Below are positions 35,301-41,739 of a stretch of 64,000 bases of DNA, in pieces. Both the position numbers and the translations under genes were made by a program. This DNA is from Podarcis raffonei (Eukaryota > Chordata > Lepidosauria > Squamata > Lacertidae), in assembly GCF_027172205.1 (NCBI RefSeq), contig NC_070607.1, forward strand, positions 66,402,831 through 66,466,830. The letters are read 5' to 3'. The notes below the pieces were generated by a model. That model was given only the letters and a program-made list of their open reading frames with translations, searched no databases and had not been told where the DNA came from. How positions within the stretch are numbered: position 1 is the stretch's first letter; every line of letters begins with the position of its first letter.

Positions 35301-35844
35301 GTACAATCATGCCCTTATAGAGTAACAAGATGGTACCTTAAGTGATGTGCAGAGTCATTAAAGAAAGCTGGGGGGGCGCAGTTTGGACCTCCAAATTTCT
35401 GTGTGATCTTCCTAACCATTATGTCATCCAGGCTTCCTCCTTTGGCACAGGGAAATGACACATGGATTAAACTAACTGTTTCCATGTTGCAGTGTCTTTA
35501 TGCTTTGGGGTTGACTTTTTCATGTTGTGTTTTGAGACATATATCCTTCTGGTAGCAATTCTGAACCATGTGTTTATTTTGGAACAGGCGCTAGGCTTGT
35601 GGATTCCATTGTCGTCGGCCCTGATGGAAATATGGAGCCACCTGTGCTCAGCTCTGTGCTGCCACATGATACTACTGGAGGTGTGTCCTTGAAGCTGCAA
35701 ACTGCTGTAAATATCGTTTCCCAGAGTCACGGAACCATTCCAGTTCTGATCTGCAAACTGGACAGCGAAGCGGCTGAAAGGGCTTGTTTGACTGGGGAGC
35801 TGAAGCAAGGCGAAGGCACAACATTTTCCTTCGCAAAATCATGA
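2149..35844 (+). CDS. IPK: Isopentenyl phosphate kinase, complete six-exon gene (280 aa)
   Basis: Joining 2149-2309, 28820-28937, 31434-31493, 33723-33884, 34849-34933 and 35588-35844 gives 843 nt: 280 codons plus TGA, all junctions in phase with GT/AG. Family knowledge: IPK phosphorylates isopentenyl (and dimethylallyl) monophosphate with ATP to IPP/DMAPP, the last step of the alternative mevalonate pathway; it has the amino acid kinase fold. Visible motifs: LKLGGSA with Lys9 near the N-terminus; VHGAGSFGH at 50-58, whose His58 matches the catalytic His of archaeal IPKs; LTRLSVTK at 86-93; GIPAVGISPFGTW at 106-118; VLHGD at 144-148; ILSGDK at 159-164; VVFLTDVSGIY at 178-188; HDTTGG plus Lys231 at 222-231. 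There is no signal peptide or membrane segment, so it is probably cytosolic. Length is near the family norm. It sits upstream of IGFN1 on the same strand. Acetylglutamate and other amino acid kinases share the fold, but GAGSFGH with LTRLSVTK points to IPK. Confidence 0.93.
2430..4438. other. Unannotated intronic sequence
   Basis: AT-rich intron DNA after the CpG island. No coding exon, RNA gene or recognised repeat was found. Confidence 0.5.
4440..4556. repeat. hAT-like MITE, near complete
   Basis: Inverted ends: CAGGAGTGGCTAACCTATGG on the left and CCATAGCTTAGCCACC on the right, with the shared GATGGGAGTTGTAGTCCAA core. It is a small non-autonomous palindromic element with relatives across the window. 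Confidence 0.65.
5395..5542. repeat. Diverged MITE of the same palindromic family
   Basis: Carries CAACCTGGTAGA near the left and CACCAGGTTGTTGAAGG near the right as imperfect inverted ends, with CAACTCCCATCAGCCCCAAA in the centre. Diverged from the 4440 copy. Confidence 0.5.
5543..6214. other. Unannotated intronic sequence
   Basis: No gene, exon or recognised repeat seen. Confidence 0.4.
6218..6345. repeat. hAT-like MITE
   Basis: CAGGTGTGGGAAGGAGTTAC on the left and AGGTTCCCCACTCCTG on the right are imperfect inverted ends. The core has ACTACAACTCCCATC and CTGATGGGAGCTATAGTTC, complementary to each other. Confidence 0.65.
6405..6728 (-). repeat. tRNA-derived lizard SINE, full length
   Basis: On the minus strand it starts with GGTGGCGCTGTGGTCTGAAC (tRNA-like A box), then TTCGAATCCCCGC (B box). 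The body has CAAGTAGATAAATAGGTATC, CATGACCTGG and GAGATGAGGGCCGCAACCCC. Other copies at 8811, 28188 and 60385 share this structure; the usual GGGTCCCTTTACC 3' tail is not clear here. Confidence 0.85.
6729..8684. other. Unannotated intronic sequence
   Basis: No exon or RNA gene recognised. Short homopolymer runs occur at 7660-7677 and 8375-8388. Confidence 0.4.
8685..8810. repeat. hAT-like MITE
   Basis: GATAGGGAACCTGTGGCCAC on the left and GGCCACAGGTTC on the right form inverted ends. The centre has GCTGGACTACAACCCCATCA and GGCTGATGGGACTTGCAATC. It abuts the next SINE. Confidence 0.65.
8814..9660 (-). repeat. tRNA-derived lizard SINE split by a 508-bp insertion
   Basis: 8814-9006 is the 3' half (GGTAAAGGGACCCCTGACCA at the tail end) and 9515-9660 the 5' half, ending CACAGCGCCACCT, the tRNA-like head in reverse. 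The two halves overlap by a 14-bp direct repeat, CTACTTGCACTTTG, at 8993-9006 and 9515-9528, marking an insertion after the SINE landed. Confidence 0.85.
9007..9514. mobile_element. Unclassified insertion inside a SINE
   Basis: 508 bp flanked by the 14-bp duplication CTACTTGCACTTTG. It contains a short tandem (AGAGTATAGC, twice exact plus a partial copy, about 9198-9224), a CT microsatellite (9382-9402) and no coding frame of note. The long duplication suggests LINE-type retroposition, but no poly(A) tail is seen. Family unknown. Confidence 0.6.
9661..10474. other. Unannotated intronic sequence
   Basis: AT-rich, with no recognised exon or repeat. Confidence 0.4.
10477..11763. mobile_element. 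Tigger/pogo-like MITE, interrupted by a LINE
   Basis: Ends CAGTGGTACCTCGGGTTACA and its near-complement at 11744-11763 form about 20-bp inverted repeats, flanked by TA (10475-10476, 11764-11765), as in the Tc1/mariner-pogo group. The body is recognisable at 10477-10525 and 11575-11763. Uninterrupted copies lie at 16842 and 45394, each about 206-210 bp. No transposase is present. Confidence 0.85.
10526..11574 (-). mobile_element. 5'-truncated LINE (ORF2 C-terminus) inserted in the MITE
   Basis: Minus-strand open frame 10711-11556 (281 aa, stop at its natural end) is open up to the upstream junction. It has LINE-type post-RT sequence: KLCAQLLYGTPVW, a helical stretch, and a zinc-knuckle-like CKCRKQEPDTLEHIFFSC. 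The 3' end lies at 10526 without an obvious poly(A). Possible short target duplication GGTT. The clade could not be set: not BovB, L1 or the L2 seen elsewhere here. The long intact frame suggests a fairly recent insertion. Confidence 0.75.
11766..14149. other. Unannotated intronic sequence, AT-rich
   Basis: 12000-12330 is strongly AT-rich and might be a decayed LINE 3' UTR, without a clear family match. The open frames at 13199-14050 lack recognisable domains. A GA run lies at about 14070-14083. Confidence 0.4.
14152..14392 (-). repeat. tRNA-derived SINE (GTGTAGTGGTTAAGAGC family)
   Basis: On the minus strand the head GTGTAGTGGTTAAGAGCGG is followed by GAACCGGGTTCGCATC, CAGCTGCTGGGTGACCTTGG, CTCACAGAGTGTTTGTTGTG and a tail GATATCAAATCCAAACTC then TTCTTC. 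Copies at 39645 (minus) and 53371 (plus). Confidence 0.85.
14393..16840. other. Unannotated intronic sequence
   Basis: No exon, RNA gene or repeat recognised. A poly-G run lies at 15489-15499. Confidence 0.4.
16842..17051. mobile_element. Tigger/pogo-like MITE, complete
   Basis: Starts CAGTGGTACCTCAGGTTACA and ends CCCGGGATACCACTG, flanked by TA on both sides. The central GCAGCGGGAGGCCCCATTAG is shared with the other two copies. Ends differ by only a few bases from 45394-45599. Confidence 0.88.
17054..18284. other. Unannotated intronic sequence
   Basis: No exon, RNA gene or recognised repeat seen. Confidence 0.4.
18285..18446 (-). repeat. tRNA-headed SINE with CR1-like tail
   Basis: Contains ATCATCTAGTCCAACCCCCT then GCAATGCAGGAATATGCAGC and a B-box-like AGGAATCGAACCTGCAACC in reverse, with an ACCAACTGA A-box remnant. 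Its tRNA part differs from the copies at 131 and 1625. Confidence 0.7.
19252..19436 (-). mobile_element. CR1 LINE 3' end fragment
   Basis: CATAGAATCTTAGAATTGTA is the reverse of the CR1 terminal repeats. It continues through the CCCTGCAATGCAGGAATC signature and CCAACCTCTGCTTAAAAAGC to AGGGAGTTTGTTCCACTGTC. This matches the antisense of the better preserved copy at 59173-59731. Confidence 0.85.
19437..19990. repeat. Probable dispersed repeat of unknown family
   Basis: A-rich sequence with CTTCCTAAACAACAACGCC and GGACATTCCACAGCATGGGC. Phrasing of the type 'ATTCCACAG...' recurs at 47870-48170, which suggests a shared, diverged repeat. Confidence 0.4.
20263..20465 (-). repeat. Diverged tRNA-derived SINE (ACTGAGTCAGACC family)
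   Basis: Follows the order of the copy at 45057-45252: GGAGCATAGGACTCTGTCAT, CCATCTAGCCCAGTACTGA, then TGGAACCAGCCTGGGACTTC and GAGCTCAGCCACTGAGATG, the reverse of a tRNA-like head. Confidence 0.65.
20466..21195. other. Unannotated intronic sequence
   Basis: No gene or recognised repeat seen. Confidence 0.4.
21204..21530. mobile_element. hAT-family MITE with exact 8-bp target duplication
   Basis: Starts CAGGGTTAGGCAACC and ends GGTTGTTGACCCCTG (imperfect inverted ends), flanked by CTCTAGTC at 21196-21203 and 21531-21538. An internal block (TTTTTACATGAGTAGAA...) is duplicated. No transposase. An ATT run sits near 21440. Confidence 0.9.
21539..24190. other. Unannotated intronic sequence
   Basis: No exon, RNA gene or clear repeat recognised. 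A short MITE-like GCGGCCCTCCAGATGTTGCC lies at 22450. Confidence 0.4.
24198..24250 (-). repeat. L2-type LINE 3' end remnant
   Basis: An ATT microsatellite then ATTTGTATACCGCCCTATAC resembles the reverse of the L2 3' end (GCGGTATAAATAATAAAT type) seen at 41385. Confidence 0.5.
24345..24862 (-). mobile_element. BovB (RTE) LINE, 3' fragment
   Basis: The plus strand begins GTTGTTGTTTAGTCATTTAG and GTGTCCGACTCTTCGTGACC, the reverse of the BovB 3' end. A minus-strand open frame (24498-24815) encodes the end of the RT protein: VVMYGSESWTIKKADRQRFD, FELWCCRRLLRVPWTARRSN, YFGHLMRR. 5'-truncated, with a small indel in the C-terminal part relative to the copy at 45735. Confidence 0.92.
25055..25445 (+). 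repeat. AT-rich dispersed repeat, copy 1 (unclassified)
   Basis: Shares an ordered series of phrases with 29815-30210, 33985-34255 and 50590-50905: 'AGGTGAACTTATCTAATTC', 'TGCACTTCTCTGAATTTTGC', repeated ACAAAAATGCATT-type units, and a terminal TGTGGAGGACTGAGTTTAAA. No coding capacity and no clear terminal repeats. Confidence 0.7.
25521..25745 (-). CDS. Unrecognised 74-aa open frame, possible pseudogene or chance ORF
   Basis: The frame has a protein-like, helix-prone composition (EKVQELQKEARLMTHLCS, then MEILDSALQSLRGLKKKVQL) and ends in TAA. I do not recognise the family, and no flanking exon, splice site or polyadenylation signal was established. It lies opposite to IPK inside intron 1. 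A fragment of a retroposed gene or chance are both possible. Confidence 0.2.
   Translation of the reverse strand: MPNLQPSRLFLMGPGKEKVQELQKEARLMTHLCSSEAYPVSRESMEILDSALQSLRGLKKKVQLALHEINPLPH
25746..27263. other. Unannotated intronic sequence
   Basis: No exon recognised. An open plus-strand frame at 25929-26195 has no known domain. A poly-G run is at 26844-26852. Confidence 0.4.
27265..27751. mobile_element. Palindromic MITE (CCATAAGACGCAC family)
   Basis: CGTATTTTTTGGTCCATAAG near the left end and GTTTTATAGAGCGGAAAATA near the right end are imperfect inverted repeats. CATAAGACGCACCT and CATAAGACGCACAC lie subterminally. The GC-rich centre holds an internal hairpin. A pogo-like or other TIR family is likely, but the superfamily is not certain. 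No transposase. Confidence 0.7.
27419..27516. repeat. GC-rich inverted repeat inside the MITE
   Basis: GAGCGTGTGTGCGGC at 27419-27433 is perfectly complementary to GCCGCACACACGCTC at 27502-27516. Inner arms GGCTTTTCCCCAAGGAGGGA and TCCCTCCTGGGGAAAAGCC pair with a single-base difference in length. It could fold into a long stable hairpin. Confidence 0.85.
28188..28530 (+). repeat. tRNA-derived lizard SINE, full length
   Basis: Head GGTGGCACTGTGGTCTAAAC, B box GGCAGTTCGAATCCCC, body GTGCAAGTAGATAAATAGGT and GATGAGCGCCACAACCCC, and tail CCAGGGGTCCTTTACCTTTA. It ends about 290 bp before IPK exon 2. Confidence 0.9.
28820..28937 (+). CDS. IPK: IPK exon 2 (residues 54-93)
   Basis: A pyrimidine-rich acceptor ending TTATTCCAG precedes 28820, and the donor is ACCAAG|GTAATC at 28938. 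The split Gly54 codon (GG|C) is completed exactly, giving GAG-SFGHFQAKEHG with the catalytic His58. The exon ends in LCLTRLSVTK, a signature shared with plant and animal IPKs. It is 118 nt and phase 2 to phase 0. A serine- and aspartate-rich loop (about residues 68-79) sits between the His and the LTRLSVTK helix. Confidence 0.93.
28938..29814. other. IPK intron 2, first part
   Basis: No further exon or recognised repeat seen. Open frames here extend from the exon 2 frame past its donor. Confidence 0.5.
29815..30210 (+). repeat. AT-rich dispersed repeat, copy 2 (unclassified)
   Basis: The best preserved copy. It has GGTGAACCTATCCAATTCAC, TGCACTTTTCCAAATTTTGC, several units of the type GCATACAAAAATGCATT, and an end AAAATGTGGGGAACTGAACT. 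It lies in IPK intron 2. Confidence 0.75.
30211..31433. other. IPK intron 2, second part
   Basis: No exon other than exon 3 at its end was found. No recognised repeat. Confidence 0.45.
31434..31493 (+). CDS. IPK: IPK exon 3 (residues 94-113), 60 nt
   Basis: A 60-nt exon encodes 20 residues from LNHLVTEE to GIPAVGIS, exactly the segment expected between LTRLSVTK and PFGTW in IPK. The acceptor is TTGCTTCTCACAG and the donor TTTCG|GTAAGG. Both ends are phase 0. It is easy to miss because it is short and a longer spurious open frame covers it on the minus strand (31261-31557). Confidence 0.93.
31494..33722. other. IPK intron 3
   Basis: Contains a CA run (31868-31882) and ATTA runs (31646-31668, 32544-32565). 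No exon or clear transposon recognised. Confidence 0.5.
33723..33884 (+). CDS. IPK: IPK exon 4 (residues 114-167)
   Basis: The acceptor TTGTCTTTCTCCCACAG precedes PFGTWKTSCKN, and the donor is ATTGAG|GTGAGA at 33885. The 54 codons carry GYVPVLHGD and CCILSGDKIIE, the family's substrate- and nucleotide-binding segments (Asp148 and Asp163 within HGD and SGD). Both ends are phase 0. Confidence 0.94.
33985..34255 (+). repeat. AT-rich dispersed repeat, copy 3 (unclassified)
   Basis: GGTGAACCTATCACTTTCCA, TGTACTTCTCTGAATTTTGC, TGTACAAAAATGCATTGCTA and ACATACAAATGCATTGCC match copies 1 and 2 in order. It lies in IPK intron 4 and lacks the right end. Confidence 0.7.
34256..34375 (+). repeat. Dispersed repeat (ATGCCACAAT...TTAGTCTTTAA family)
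   Basis: GCATAAGCTTCTGTGGACTA and TATGCCACAATACATTGGTT then AGTCTTTAATGTGCTATAAG. The same phrases recur at 50150-50215. Such sequence is common in reptile genomes; family not assigned. Confidence 0.55.
34645..34832 (+). repeat. tRNA-derived SINE (ACTGAGTCAGACC family)
   Basis: The head CATGGTAGATCACATGCTTT and CAGAAGGTCCCTGGTTTCCT are tRNA-like. The body carries GCCCAGTGGGAGCAG and the end GACTCAACATAAGGCAGATT. It lies just upstream of IPK exon 5. Confidence 0.7.
34849..34933 (+). CDS. IPK: IPK exon 5 (residues 168-195 and 1 nt of codon 196)
   Basis: The acceptor CCTCTTGCAG and donor ACCCCAG|GTACAG bound 85 nt encoding VLAKKFSPRRVVFLTDVSGIY and onward to DTP. RVVFLTDVSGIY matches the amino acid kinase nucleotide-binding strand (TDVDGVY in relatives). 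Phase 0 to phase 1. Confidence 0.94.
34934..35587. other. IPK intron 5
   Basis: No repeat or exon recognised within it. Confidence 0.5.
35588..35844 (+). CDS. IPK: IPK exon 6, terminal (residues 196-280 and stop)
   Basis: The acceptor TTTATTTTGGAACAG completes Gly196 (G|GC). The exon reads GARLVDSIVVGPDG, then PHDTTGGVSLKL (the D-x-TGG motif and following Lys231), and ends ...GTTFSFAKS with TGA at 35842. This is the C-terminal lobe of the kinase. The intact end and the nearby AATAAA argue against a decaying copy. Confidence 0.94.
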
Positions 35845-35985
35845 AGACATCTCTGCATGAGCCTTAAATGAGGTGGAAGAAGAATTTAACTGAGGTGCTA
35901 CCATTGGACTTCAGGATCTATTTGTTGTACTTGTCATCGTCAATGCCAGATACCTTAAATAAATCTGTGGTCCACTGATAATGTA
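35845..35985 (+). terminator. IPK: IPK 3' UTR and polyadenylation signal
   Basis: A canonical AATAAA lies at 35958-35963, 114 nt past the stop codon. A T/G-rich stretch follows within about 25 nt. This implies a short 3' UTR of roughly 130-140 nt. The exact cleavage site cannot be set from sequence alone. Confidence 0.7.
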
Positions 35986-36799
35986 TTAGCATTGAATGAT
36001 GGCACCATCTTCTACTATGGCGAAATATTGTTTTCCGCCTCAGTGACCTCAGTGTTCAAAATAGTTTACAACTATGTGACTACACAAGCCTCGGTGGACT
36101 TAGGTTACACTCAGAAATTGTATTCACTGTGTTAGTTTTAGCCATTTCTGACATTCCTTTCACACTTCAGTACCTATATACTGCCGGGTTGCACTCACTC
36201 TTATTCACAGCAGAAGGTACTACAGTGTGAAAGGGATGTTAGAAATTGGGGTTGCTGCCTCCCCTCAACAGCTGTTGAGGGGAGGGGCAATCCTGGGGGG
36301 TGTGATGCTCCACAAGCAACTTTCCGAAAGGATCCAATGCACAGCCCTACACAAAACTCCCACGATTTTCTGGATTTCCAGGACAGCAAGCGAATTTCTT
36401 AAAATAGCAAATATCACAGAAACAAGTGCTGAACTTGCTCTAGATTTTCCTGGTTTTCTGGAAGTGGCTTTTACATCATGTGAAAGCTCAGGTACAATGT
36501 GGAAAGTAACAGGGGAACGTCAGGAAAACAGAATGAACTGGCCTGTGAATGCAGCCTTAGAGATGGAGATCCCTTGTTGATTTGTTATCCCATATCCAAA
36601 TAAACTCTCCTTTCTACTCTCCATTCCAGATTGATGCTAGGGAGTTCATCAAAATAATAAGCCAATTTATATATATAGCATACTATAATAAATAAAAATT
36701 GGCTGCATAATAACAGTACCAAATAGCCAAAATAGGAATAAAAAGCATATTAACATTGAAATCAGATTAAGATAATGATGGTGTTTAGTCACAACAATA
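35986..36799. other. Intergenic, no feature recognised
   Basis: Includes an inverted GCAGCTGTTG-type stretch near 36265 but no gene. The open frame 36227-36580 has no recognisable domain. Confidence 0.4.
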
Positions 36800-37062
36800 A
36801 TAATTAGTAGTCACATTTATATTCCACCCTTCCTTCAAGGATGCAAGATAGCATTCATGGCAATTATCCTGTTTTCACATCATGAGAATCGTGTGAAGTA
36901 GTGTAGGCTGAGAAGGGAAGGAAGAATGTCTTTGTCTTGGCCAGGATCACCCAGTGAGGTTCCTGGCCATGCAAGGATTCAAGCACAAGTTTCTCTGGTC
37001 CGTGTCCAACACTCTTGTTTCCACTACACCATACTGCCTCTCTATTTAGTACTGAAAGGACC
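36800..37062 (-). repeat. MIR-like/tRNA-derived SINE
   Basis: Plus strand: TCACATTTATATTCCACCCT, GTGTAGGCTGAGAAGG, GCCAGGATCACCCAGTGAGG, then CTTGTTTCCACTACACCATA, the reverse of a tRNA-like head. It resembles the copy at 41740-41985. Confidence 0.7.
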
Positions 37063-37284
37063 TTAGCTCAGTTGTTGCCCTGTTTCACACTGCGTGAGGA
37101 GCCTGAACTCAGATTACGATTTCTACCAAAAACATTAATGCTCTAATCAGCACAGTACATAAGCAAAGCAAGAGTCAAAGGCACAACAGGGGCAAGGCAT
37201 CGCTACACAAGCTGAGACATTGATCTAACAGTTCATACGCTCCTGGAACCCTGTTATGTAAATTATTATTATTAGGGAAATTTT

Positions 37285-37393
37285 TAATGTCTGATGCTGT
37301 ATTGTTTTTAATATTTGGTTGGAAGCCGCCCAGAGTGGCCGGGGAAACCCAGCCAGATGGGCGGGGTATAAAAAATAAATTATTATTATTATA
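37285..37393 (+). mobile_element. L2-type LINE 3' end
   Basis: GGAAGCCGCCCAGAGTGGCC, GGGGAAACCCAGCCAGATGG, GCGGGGTATAAAAAATAAAT, then ATT units. Identical in layout to the end of the L2 fragment at 56425-56500. Confidence 0.85.
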
Positions 37394-38240
37394 ACAGAAT
37401 GGAGCAGCTTTAGCACAGCCAGCGGGGTGCATATTTGGTCTGAGGAAGCAAACAGGAACTCCTTCTTGTGTGTCTGTTGTCTGTTCATGCCAGCAGTGGT
37501 GTCTCCCATGTCCTAGATGGCAGAGGAGGAGAGAGGACCAGCTTGGAATTGGCCTTGGTAGCTGATGTTTCCTTTAGAGGAGGAGGCTTACCTGTGGGAG
37601 CTGAGTGGAACAAGATTCCGGGTACACAGGAGGCAGTGTTGCGGCTAGGGGTTGGACTGGTATGGGTTGATGAAATAACAGCCCACAAGGCTCCACCCGG
37701 GCTTAGAGTCCTCACCTACCTCATTCTCCCTGGTTCCTGAGATCAAGAAGCAGTTTTTTCATCTATGTGTGAATAAAAATGATTCAAGACAGCAGACTGC
37801 ATCAAAATTATATTGATTTTTAACCTCCCCCCCCCATTCACGATGGTGCCTGAGATCAAGCAGCAGATTTTCATGTACGTTTGGGTAAACCTGGACAGTC
37901 TTTTGAATCAAGATGGTGGATTGTAACTTTCAGGACTGCATTGATTAACCACTGCTTTCAAAATTGCACTGATCCATTTGTTTCTTAGAATTCCTGAGCA
38001 ATGCGGTCAAGGCTGCTAATACAGTATATGCATATAGGGTTCTGCTTTAAAAATAAAATAAAAAATACTGCAAACCTTTTGGTTCAAAAATGTGGGACAT
38101 CAATATTTTAACAGACAAATAGAATTATAAGTTGGAAGTGAAGTTAGCCATATTTTCAGTCTGAAAGGTGGGACTTGGGTTTGCAACCAGAAAGTATGGG
38201 CTGGTGAACAGCCCTGAGATATTTAAAGAAGGGCAGTATG
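37394..38240. other. Intergenic, no feature recognised
   Basis: The open frames at 37468-37740 and its antisense show no known domain. A poly-C run is at 37827-37836. Confidence 0.4.
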
Positions 38241-38249
38241 TAAATCATT

Positions 38250-38315
38250 TATATCTATATCTGTATCTGTATCTGTATCTGTATCTGTATCTGTATCTGT
38301 ATCTGTATCTGTATC

Positions 38316-38348
<33 letters not shown>
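38250..38348. repeat. Compound microsatellite (TATCTG)n then (CA)n
   Basis: About ten TGTATC/TATCTG hexamer units at 38262-38318, then CA repeats at about 38319-38347. The transition at CTATACACACA suggests slippage plus point change. Confidence 0.95.
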
Positions 38349-38350
<2 letters not shown>

Positions 38351-39639
38351 TGAGGAAGTGCTACAGTTTAGCAGGGATTTATACTGCTCTGTACCTCAGG
38401 CAAAATGCCATTTCTACATAGTGCTGCTTCTGCCACAGTCCCACTGGCAGTAGAATGCAGAGAAGCTGAGACAGTCAGGGCAGATCAGCTGAAGGAACTA
38501 CAGGCCTCAGAACAGAATCTCTGAGAAGTGGATGAGGAAGGAGGGATTGAGTGACTGACCTGCCAAGTCGCTTTTCCGTGTACTCTTATTGCAGCACCCT
38601 GTTGACATTTCATTTCAGTGTTGACCCGCCCTAACCCAGAATCAAATCTCTGTGTGGTTCCTTTTCCTAGATATTGCAGGCTAGCACATAATTTCCCCCA
38701 CGCCTGAATAAATACTGAATTCACTTTTGAAATATAAACATAGAAAGAGATTCTAAGAAAGAAAGAAGAACAAGGCAAGGCTAAGAGGAGGGACAGTAGA
38801 AAACAACTCTATAGAATAGGTTTGTATCTCTAAATGTGGAGTGCTAAATGGGGGCAGACCTGACTATGTGGTGAGACCTGCATTGCCCCCGTCATGCAAT
38901 TTCGCACACCAGATTGTGTGAAATGCTGTTGGCCTAGACACACCCTAGGAGAGCTTGCACAAGGTCTGGATTTGGTTGTGTGAGAATTGCGAGTGTCTTG
39001 GCCAGGTCAGCAGCCAAGAGGATGCTGGTGCAAGCAAGAGTTATCTCAGACAGCTCTGGCTCTACTATTTATAGCTGATCACAGAAGGTGACAAAATTAA
39101 ACTTAAGTGCTAGCAGGTTTTGCATTTAAAGATCACACAAGTTCTTTCTTGTGGGAAATGGTATTCGATGGTGAACACCTACTTTCCGGTCAATAACATT
39201 CTCTTTGGAAACATTTCTGGCAAAATTAATTTCTGTGCAAAGAAATGCTCTGTTGCCATTCTGAGAGATGCCAACTCTGGATTGAGACAAATTTGCTTTG
39301 TACTATACCAATAAGGCAAAACGGCACAGGAAAAGTAAAGGATATGGTTTCAAATTGCTTTTATGAAGCATGTTACTATTTCCAGATGTTGTCATGTTTC
39401 CTTTTGGAACTGGTAGTGCCACTTTTCCCCCAAATCCAGAACAAACAGAAATAGCCGTGTACAATTAGTCCTTCAAAACACGTGTGATGTCAAGCATCAC
39501 GTGCACTATAGGACTGTTACTGTGGAGTCATCAGCCCATTAAGATGCACAACCCAGAGAGGGACAATTTCAAGTTAGTTGGGCAATAAGGCTTGTATTGG
39601 TTAGATTGAAGATGTGATGTTAAACCGCTGTGCAGAAGC

Positions 39640-39892
39640 AGTGTAGAAGAGTTTGGATTTGATATCCCCCTTTATCACTACCCGAAGGAGTCTCAAGGCG
39701 GCTAACATTCTCCTTTCCCTTCCTCCCCCACAACAAACACTCTGTGAGGTGAGTGAGGCTGAGAGACTTCAGAGAAGTGTGACTAGCCCAAGGTCACCCA
39801 GCAGCTGCATGTGGAGGAGCGGGGAAGCGAACCCGGTTCACCAGATTACGAGTCTACTGCTCTTAACCACTACACCACACTGGTGTAGCCTC
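39640..39892 (-). repeat. tRNA-derived SINE (GTGTAGTGGTTAAGAGC family)
   Basis: Reverse of the 53371 copy: GAGTTTGGATTTGATATCCC, CCCACAACAAACACTCTGTG, AGCAGCTGCATGTGGAGGAG, CTCTTAACCACTACACCACA. Confidence 0.88.
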
Positions 39893-41278
39893 TCCAATGG
39901 AGCCCAAAATGAACCACTGTACCATTTTTAGTCAACAGTTAGATCATTCACACTTGTTTGCTTTGAACATTCTGATTTTTGGAGAGGTTTGTAGATTTAT
40001 GATATAGAAACATGATAAGATGCCATCAGATTCCAGTTGCTTGGTATGCTTCTAACATGGTAGAGGCTATGGGCACACCAATGTAAATTGTGCCACATGG
40101 AGAAATTTGGTGTTCTAAGCCAAAGAACCAAATTACCCATCTAAATAGTGGACTTTCAACTTCACACAATTAAGGGTTTTGGTATCCTCTTCAACCATTA
40201 CTGCTAGCGACGCATTTCAAAGAGAAGAAAGACAGGACCCAAACCAAGGATGAGTGGGTCTTCCCCACTCCTTGCCCAGTGATGAAAGCCAAGCAGCAGA
40301 TACACTGAGTAATTTGTGGCATTGCTATTTGGGAAACAGCCAAGTGCAGCTCAGGGGGTGTTTTAGTCTCACGGGAAACCCACCACTAGGTAAGCCCCTA
40401 GAGGAGAGGGGGGAAGTTTTGTTTGGCAGTGCTAATGTGGGAGTAGTGGGCAGAGTATGCCTCAGCATTGATGGCTCCTGCCAAGGCACTTGGACCCCAG
40501 CTGCTGCCGGGTTCCCAGGTGCTGATTGTGGCCCCGAAGAAAGGCTATGGAACTAGCCAAGGGCTGCCAACGTCTGGGATTCCCTGGACATATCTGGGAT
40601 TTGTCCATCAGAAATGGCATCTGAGCGGAATTTCCAAAAATCAGTAAAAAATATCTGGGGAAGCCCATGTTGGAAGTGTTGCTTTTTTGGTGAATTTCCT
40701 TAAAAAGAGCTCAACAACTTTTGTGTCCAGATTTTCACTTTTTGAAATATGGCAACCCCAAACTAGCCTGGAGTTGGGATAGTGGAGTAGGCAATTTTAT
40801 TTGCCTTCATTTACACCGTTGCTAATGCTTAAAGAAAGAAAAGCAGTAAGTAGTGTTTATATGGGGTAATGGGGAGTAATGGCAGATGTTTGGATAACAG
40901 AAATTCTAAGGTAGTTAGCTAAATGTTCATAAAAGTTGTATGTGTATTCTATAACAACCTGGCTGCTATGAATCAGTATGAAGTACATGTATGCCTGCTT
41001 TGCTGTGTATTGTCCTTTCCCTAGTGATTTGTTACAAGGGATTGAAATTTTGTAGCAGCGTTTCACATATAACAATCTCAGCAAAGTTTTATGAACGCCT
41101 GAAAACTCAGAGATGTGGTGAATAATGCCAACAGTCACCTGCATGTGATTACCTGCACTTACTTGTTTATGTTTTGGAAAGCAGGGAGACAGTTAATCTA
41201 TTTTAAGGTGTTCGCAAAGTTTTTTGGGATTGTCAACATTCGTGTGTTAATGCTGGCAATCAGCAGGGGCTTTTTGTT
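39893..41278. other. Intergenic, no feature recognised
   Basis: No exon or clear repeat seen. Confidence 0.4.
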
Positions 41279-41279
41279 G

Positions 41280-41280
41280 T

Positions 41281-41372
<92 letters not shown>

Positions 41373-41456
41373 TATTATTATTATTTATTTATACCCCGCC
41401 CATCTGGCTGGGTTTCCCCAGCCACTCTGGGCGGCTTCCAACAAAACACTAAAATA
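41280..41456 (-). mobile_element. L2-type LINE 3' end with long AAT/ATT microsatellite
   Basis: (ATA)n at 41282-41370 passes into ATT units and then TATTTATACCCCGCCCATCT, GGCTGGGTTTCCCCAGCCAC, TCTGGGCGGCTTCCAACA, the exact reverse of the L2 end at 37300. The microsatellite grew from the LINE tail. Confidence 0.88.
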
Positions 41457-41739
41457 CAATGTTGCTTTGTTTACATTCACTATAACATTTATAGAGGACA
41501 TCTTAGAGCAAACATATTTTATTTTCCGTTTATATCACATCCTTATCCTAAAGATCCAGGGCAGATGATATCTGAAAGACTAAAAATAAACTTTGGCACT
41601 TCAGTGTTGAAATGTACATACAGAGAGATCTACTGCAAATACAGGCTGCTTCATTCATGTCAGTGGAGGGATGAGTGTTGTCTTTTGCATATGCAAATCC
41701 AGTCACTTTATTCAAGTGACCAGGAAAGCCATAAGAGAG

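Noticed and set aside
38262-38348. CRISPR-like array
   Set aside because: Hexamer microsatellite without spacers, in a vertebrate genome.
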